DNA of 64,000 bases, from positions 49,336-113,335 of the forward strand of contig JALIZF010000943.1 of the NCBI GenBank assembly GCA_029948255.1. The letters run 5' to 3'. Shown piece after piece: positions 61,543-64,000 of the stretch. The translations under genes and the position numbers were made by a program. The stretch is from Telmatactis stephensoni. Taxonomy: Eukaryota; Cnidaria; Anthozoa; Actiniaria; Isophelliidae. Under the pieces are notes generated by a model. It had not been told where the DNA came from and searched no databases. It saw only the letters and a list, made by a program, of their open reading frames with translations. How positions within the stretch are numbered: the stretch's first letter is position 1; each line of letters starts with the position of its first letter.

Positions 61543-62236
61543 TAAGTTAACCAAGATGAGGCCAGGAGTCACGTGATCGCCGACTATCTGCTTTGACTGA
61601 CGTCATTCAGCCTACCGGATGCTGTCATGAACTGGTGCATAAACTCATTTATCCCATAAAAGGAATAAATGTCATATGTTCTCAAAATTCTTATTTGGAT
61701 TGTAAAAAGGTGACCATCTTTACAAAATAACAATTTCATTGAAGCATTGCGAGACAGTTTGTTGTTTTTTCCACAGACCATTTTTATGTTACAAAAAAGC
61801 AAAAGTGTCGTGCAAAAGCGCGGACCAAAAAGACATCATAGGACTTAATTCTTTCCGAGATCCTCGCAAGAAGTTCAAAACATTCGGTTTTTGACCTAAA
61901 AGTTACCCATTTTTAGATTTCACTTGGAACTCATTTGAAATAACTCACGCACTTTGTAATAAAAATCGACACACTATTGAATAAAAAAGTTGATGCACTT
62001 TGAAATCATTTTTGACGCATTTTATTTATGCCCATTTTGTGCGAGAATGTATAGGTCCAGTATTGGTCCACATAGCCACCAGAACTAGCCAGCGGTCGTG
62101 TCGCCAACAGCAGCCTTCCCAATGATCCTTGAATCCGAGGAATCAGCCATCATACCGGGTTTTTGACATCAAACTGTGGAGATCGCCAGAGAGTACACTG
62201 CAGATTGGCATTTCGAAAGGGCTACGTAGACCTTAA

Positions 62237-62320
62237 AACAGATTTCGTATGAGTGTGAAACGCACCGCACTCACTGCTGTGCATGTCGTGATCGTGTCAG
62301 TGCCGTGTTGTCTATAAAAA
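62237..62320. repeat. MITE-A copy, truncated by the virus-like insertion
   Basis: It follows the other copies as far as GTGTTGTCTATAAAAA and then stops; elsewhere the sequence continues CATTCAAAATTCGTGACG. The right arm is missing from the window. Confidence 0.8.
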
Positions 62321-62470
62321 GCAGCAGTAAGGGTTTGTTCCGATCAGACCTTGAAATGTGCAGGCCCTGCCTGCGTAGATCGAGGGGTGTCGGCAGCAGG
62401 GATTCACTGCACCAATTATGGCGTTTTGGGGCCCGGAGATTAAAAATGGCAAAACCCCTTACTGCTGCTG
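62319..62470. repeat. Short inverted repeat at the element's left edge
   Basis: AGCAGCAGTAAGGG at 62320-62333 is inverted as CCCTTACTGCTGCT at 62456-62469. It may be a terminal hairpin or replication/packaging signal of the virus-like element. CTATAAAA occurs on both sides. Confidence 0.65.
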
Positions 62471-62498
62471 GTAGAGACTATAAAATAACAATTATATA

Positions 62499-63098
62499 AT
62501 GTTGTGTGACTGTAACGCGCCTGCCGTAACCTATGAAAGTTATAAAATGTGTTTTGATTGTCTTAAGCGAGAACTTATACCGCCGCCGCCAAGACGCTTA
62601 AAGTGTTGTGGTGATAAGATGACGATAGAAGAAGACACTTCGGCCGTATGCGAAAGTTGTGGGCGAATAATCTTTAATGCTGTACGCTGTGCGACTGAAG
62701 GGCAATATTATGCCAACGGCGGTCGTAAAAAGGCGCCATATAAGAGAATTATTTACTTTAGAAAATGGATGCAAATTATTTTAGGTTTAGAGCCAGTCTA
62801 TGTTGATAAGAAAACCTTACGGCGGATAAAAGCTCATCTCAAAGAGCACACACCGGGGGGTTTGAAAAAGACTCTAAAAAAATTAAAGCTACAAAAATAC
62901 AATAAGGGCATTTCTTATATTTTGTCAGAAATTACAGGCAAAAAAATTCCCGAGGTTTCTATGGAAACTATGCGTAGGGCCGAAGGAATGTTTACTCGGC
63001 TGCGAGGGAAAATCTATTATTACCCTGACGTCATCTACAAAATATTTTATGACATTGATCACAACCACCCCCTATTGAGATGGATTCCTGGGCGATGA
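62499..63098 (+). CDS. VLTF3-like (poxvirus late transcription factor 3-like) zinc protein
   Basis: 199 aa, intronless. The N-terminal part has C3-x-C5 and C18-x2-C21. A zinc ribbon follows with C36/C37 and C51-x2-C54-G. Around residues 80-90 is the conserved Y-K-R...Y-F-R-K-W block of the VLTF3 family, and the C-terminus (about 175-199) keeps the YYPDVIYKI...LLRWI pattern. Length is close to the family norm. Such proteins act as late transcription factors in nucleocytoplasmic large DNA viruses. A TATA-like ACTATAAAATAAC lies about 20 nt upstream of the ATG. The family call is by eye; a function in this element is inference. Confidence 0.75.
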   Translation: MLCDCNAPAVTYESYKMCFDCLKRELIPPPPRRLKCCGDKMTIEEDTSAVCESCGRIIFNAVRCATEGQYYANGGRKKAPYKRIIYFRKWMQIILGLEPVYVDKKTLRRIKAHLKEHTPGGLKKTLKKLKLQKYNKGISYILSEITGKKIPEVSMETMRRAEGMFTRLRGKIYYYPDVIYKIFYDIDHNHPLLRWIPGR

Positions 63099-63138
63099 CT
63101 CATAGTCGTACAGCCAATCGAAAACCTGCCCATAATGA

Positions 63139-63260
63139 TATGTATTTTTCACAAAGTTTCTCACAAGTTGTGGAAGAGTCTGTGAAAATGACTCAACTTG
63201 TGAAACATTTTGTGAAAACGACTCAGTCTGTGAAATATTTTGTGAAACTACTTAACTATG
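63139..63260 (+). repeat. Short direct repeats after the VLTF3-like gene
   Basis: About three imperfect copies of a TTGTGAAA...TTTTGTGAAAACGACTCA-type unit between the VLTF3-like gene and the convergent membrane-protein gene. Function unknown; could be a transcription-end or regulatory region. Confidence 0.55.
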
Positions 63261-63328
63261 TATATTTTCTAGACAGTGACGTTCGATATGCAAATTAAAG
63301 CCCATGGGATTTTTCTCGAAGTGAATAT

Positions 63329-63934
63329 TTAATGATTTAGTTTTTCTTTTATTTCTTGCATCGCTTCGCTGTAGATCTTCTTTCGTAGTTCGGGATCGTC
63401 TTTTTTAAAAACTTCGACGCTTTTTTGTCGGATTTCATTTTTTAATTGCTCGTATTTATTGGACTCGGCCATAATTAAAGCAAATTCATTCTCATCGATT
63501 CTGTTATTGTGGAGAGCTTTCGAAATGAGGTCTGAGATTGTATTTATTTTAGATTTGCATAACATTGTTGTTTTCTCATGTTTCGAAACCTTTTGGGTTA
63601 ATTTTTTAGTCGCTACCGTGGCGACGGCTGAAATAATTCCACAGAGTCCCCCAATCGCGCTTAGAGGGATTCCGACTATAATTCCGGGGCCCGTTAAACT
63701 TGTGGCAATCCCCGAACTTGTTAAAAGGGCTGATAAAGTACCGGAAGACAAAGCAATGGCGTGGGTCACGGAGCGTGTTTTATTGTATTTTTTACGGACG
63801 CCGTCGTAATGTTTGACCTCGGCGCCTAATTCAGAAAGGATCATATTGATTTTTTGAAGTCGAAAACTTTCTCCATCAGAAATGACAGGGTATAACGGCG
63901 GGGCAGAGGGTTCTTCTTGTATCACGTCGGTCAT
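63329..63934 (-). CDS. Virus-like element protein with hydrophobic hairpin and PSAP/PPLY motif
   Basis: 201 aa, intronless, convergent with the VLTF3-like gene. Residues 9-15 read PSAPPLY, overlapping PSAP (residues 9-12) and PPxY (12-15) motifs. Residues about 56-78 and 82-108 are two hydrophobic, Gly/Ser-rich segments joined by a short turn, which suggests a membrane-inserting hairpin. The C-terminal third (about 112-201) is charged and probably helical or coiled-coil. No enzymatic motif is seen. PSAP and PPxY are known binding motifs for TSG101 and WW-domain ubiquitin ligases, used by many viral structural proteins; that use here is inference. Specific family not identified. Confidence 0.7.
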   Translation of the reverse strand: MTDVIQEEPSAPPLYPVISDGESFRLQKINMILSELGAEVKHYDGVRKKYNKTRSVTHAIALSSGTLSALLTSSGIATSLTGPGIIVGIPLSAIGGLCGIISAVATVATKKLTQKVSKHEKTTMLCKSKINTISDLISKALHNNRIDENEFALIMAESNKYEQLKNEIRQKSVEVFKKDDPELRKKIYSEAMQEIKEKLNH

Positions 63935-63942
63935 TATATATA

Positions 63943-64000
63943 ATGGTACAATACGAATGGCACAGATTTAGGACGGCCTACCCGCACGCCGATTTTAAAA
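63943..64000 (+). CDS. Partial ORF, divergent from the hairpin protein
   Basis: ATG at 63943 opens a frame that stays open to the window edge (19 codons). It starts 8 nt from the start codon of the minus-strand gene at 63934, so the two would share a very short bidirectional promoter (TATATATAATGG). Too short to identify. Confidence 0.4.
   Translation, partial: MVQYEWHRFRTAYPHADFK

Larger units (their letters stand above)
62321..64000. mobile_element. Virus-like integrated element, left part (Polinton/adinto- or NCLDV-like)
   Basis: Array homology ends sharply at 62320 and does not resume before the window ends. Inside are closely spaced, intronless ORFs on both strands: a VLTF3-like factor, a hairpin membrane protein and a third ORF running off the end. 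This density is unlike the host sequence. The left edge starts AGCAGCAGTAAGGG, and the same motif returns inverted at 62453-62469. Capsid, polymerase and integrase genes are not in view, so the class stays open. Confidence 0.65.

Overview
The window is eukaryotic, AT-rich animal DNA. The most likely source is an anthozoan cnidarian, probably a stony coral. The grounds are: (i) spliced genes with GT-AG introns; (ii) a DEG/ENaC channel gene with seven coding exons; (iii) a tandem array of small secreted PAN/apple + EGF + fibrinogen-like genes of the kind annotated in corals as 'uncharacterized skeletal organic matrix protein 5-like' (attribution from memory, not checked); and (iv) very dense inverted-repeat mobile elements. 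No bacterial operons, rRNA or CRISPR were seen.

Layout. 1-6440 holds no gene, but has a Harbinger-like element (1082-2245) and a hAT-like element (5016-6220) with a second element nested in it. 6441-12407 is the DEG/ENaC gene (505 aa), whose introns carry several MITE-like palindromes. 12408-17500 is intergenic with four more inverted-repeat elements, a probable SINE and the non-coding first exon of the first array gene. 15.8-62.3 kb is the tandem array, with seven gene copies (G1-G7) in the same orientation. Each has a TATA-type promoter, a short 5'UTR exon, a long 5'UTR intron, exon A (signal peptide + PAN/apple) and exon B (EGF + fibrinogen-like domain). G1, G2, G5 and G7 read intact. G3 has a 1-nt frameshift in the EGF region, G4 a 4-nt insertion in the signal peptide, and G6 has lost its usual stop codon. 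The copies are mosaics produced by unequal exchange and gene conversion.

Because the array repeats itself, the other copies act as empty sites that give insertion boundaries directly: a 1.88-kb foldback element in G1's intron; a 5.9-kb Mutator-like (MULE) transposon with a broken transposase, two Helitron-like elements and a nested hAT MITE in G4's 5'UTR intron; a TA-flanked MITE about 10 bp upstream of the TATA boxes of G4 and G6; a SINE in the 3'UTR of G1, G2 and G6; and a 4.4-kb composite insertion downstream of G6.

From about 62321 to the end of the window, the array flank is broken by the left part of a virus-like integrated element. It has a compact gene layout: a poxvirus-late-transcription-factor-3-like (VLTF3-like) zinc protein; a 201-aa protein with a hydrophobic hairpin and overlapping PSAP/PPLY motifs near its N-terminus; and the start of a third, divergent ORF that runs off the window. 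This fits a Polinton/Maverick-, adintovirus- or NCLDV-like insertion, but the capsid, polymerase and integrase genes needed to classify it are not in view.

All repeat families and protein assignments were read by eye. No database or alignment was run.
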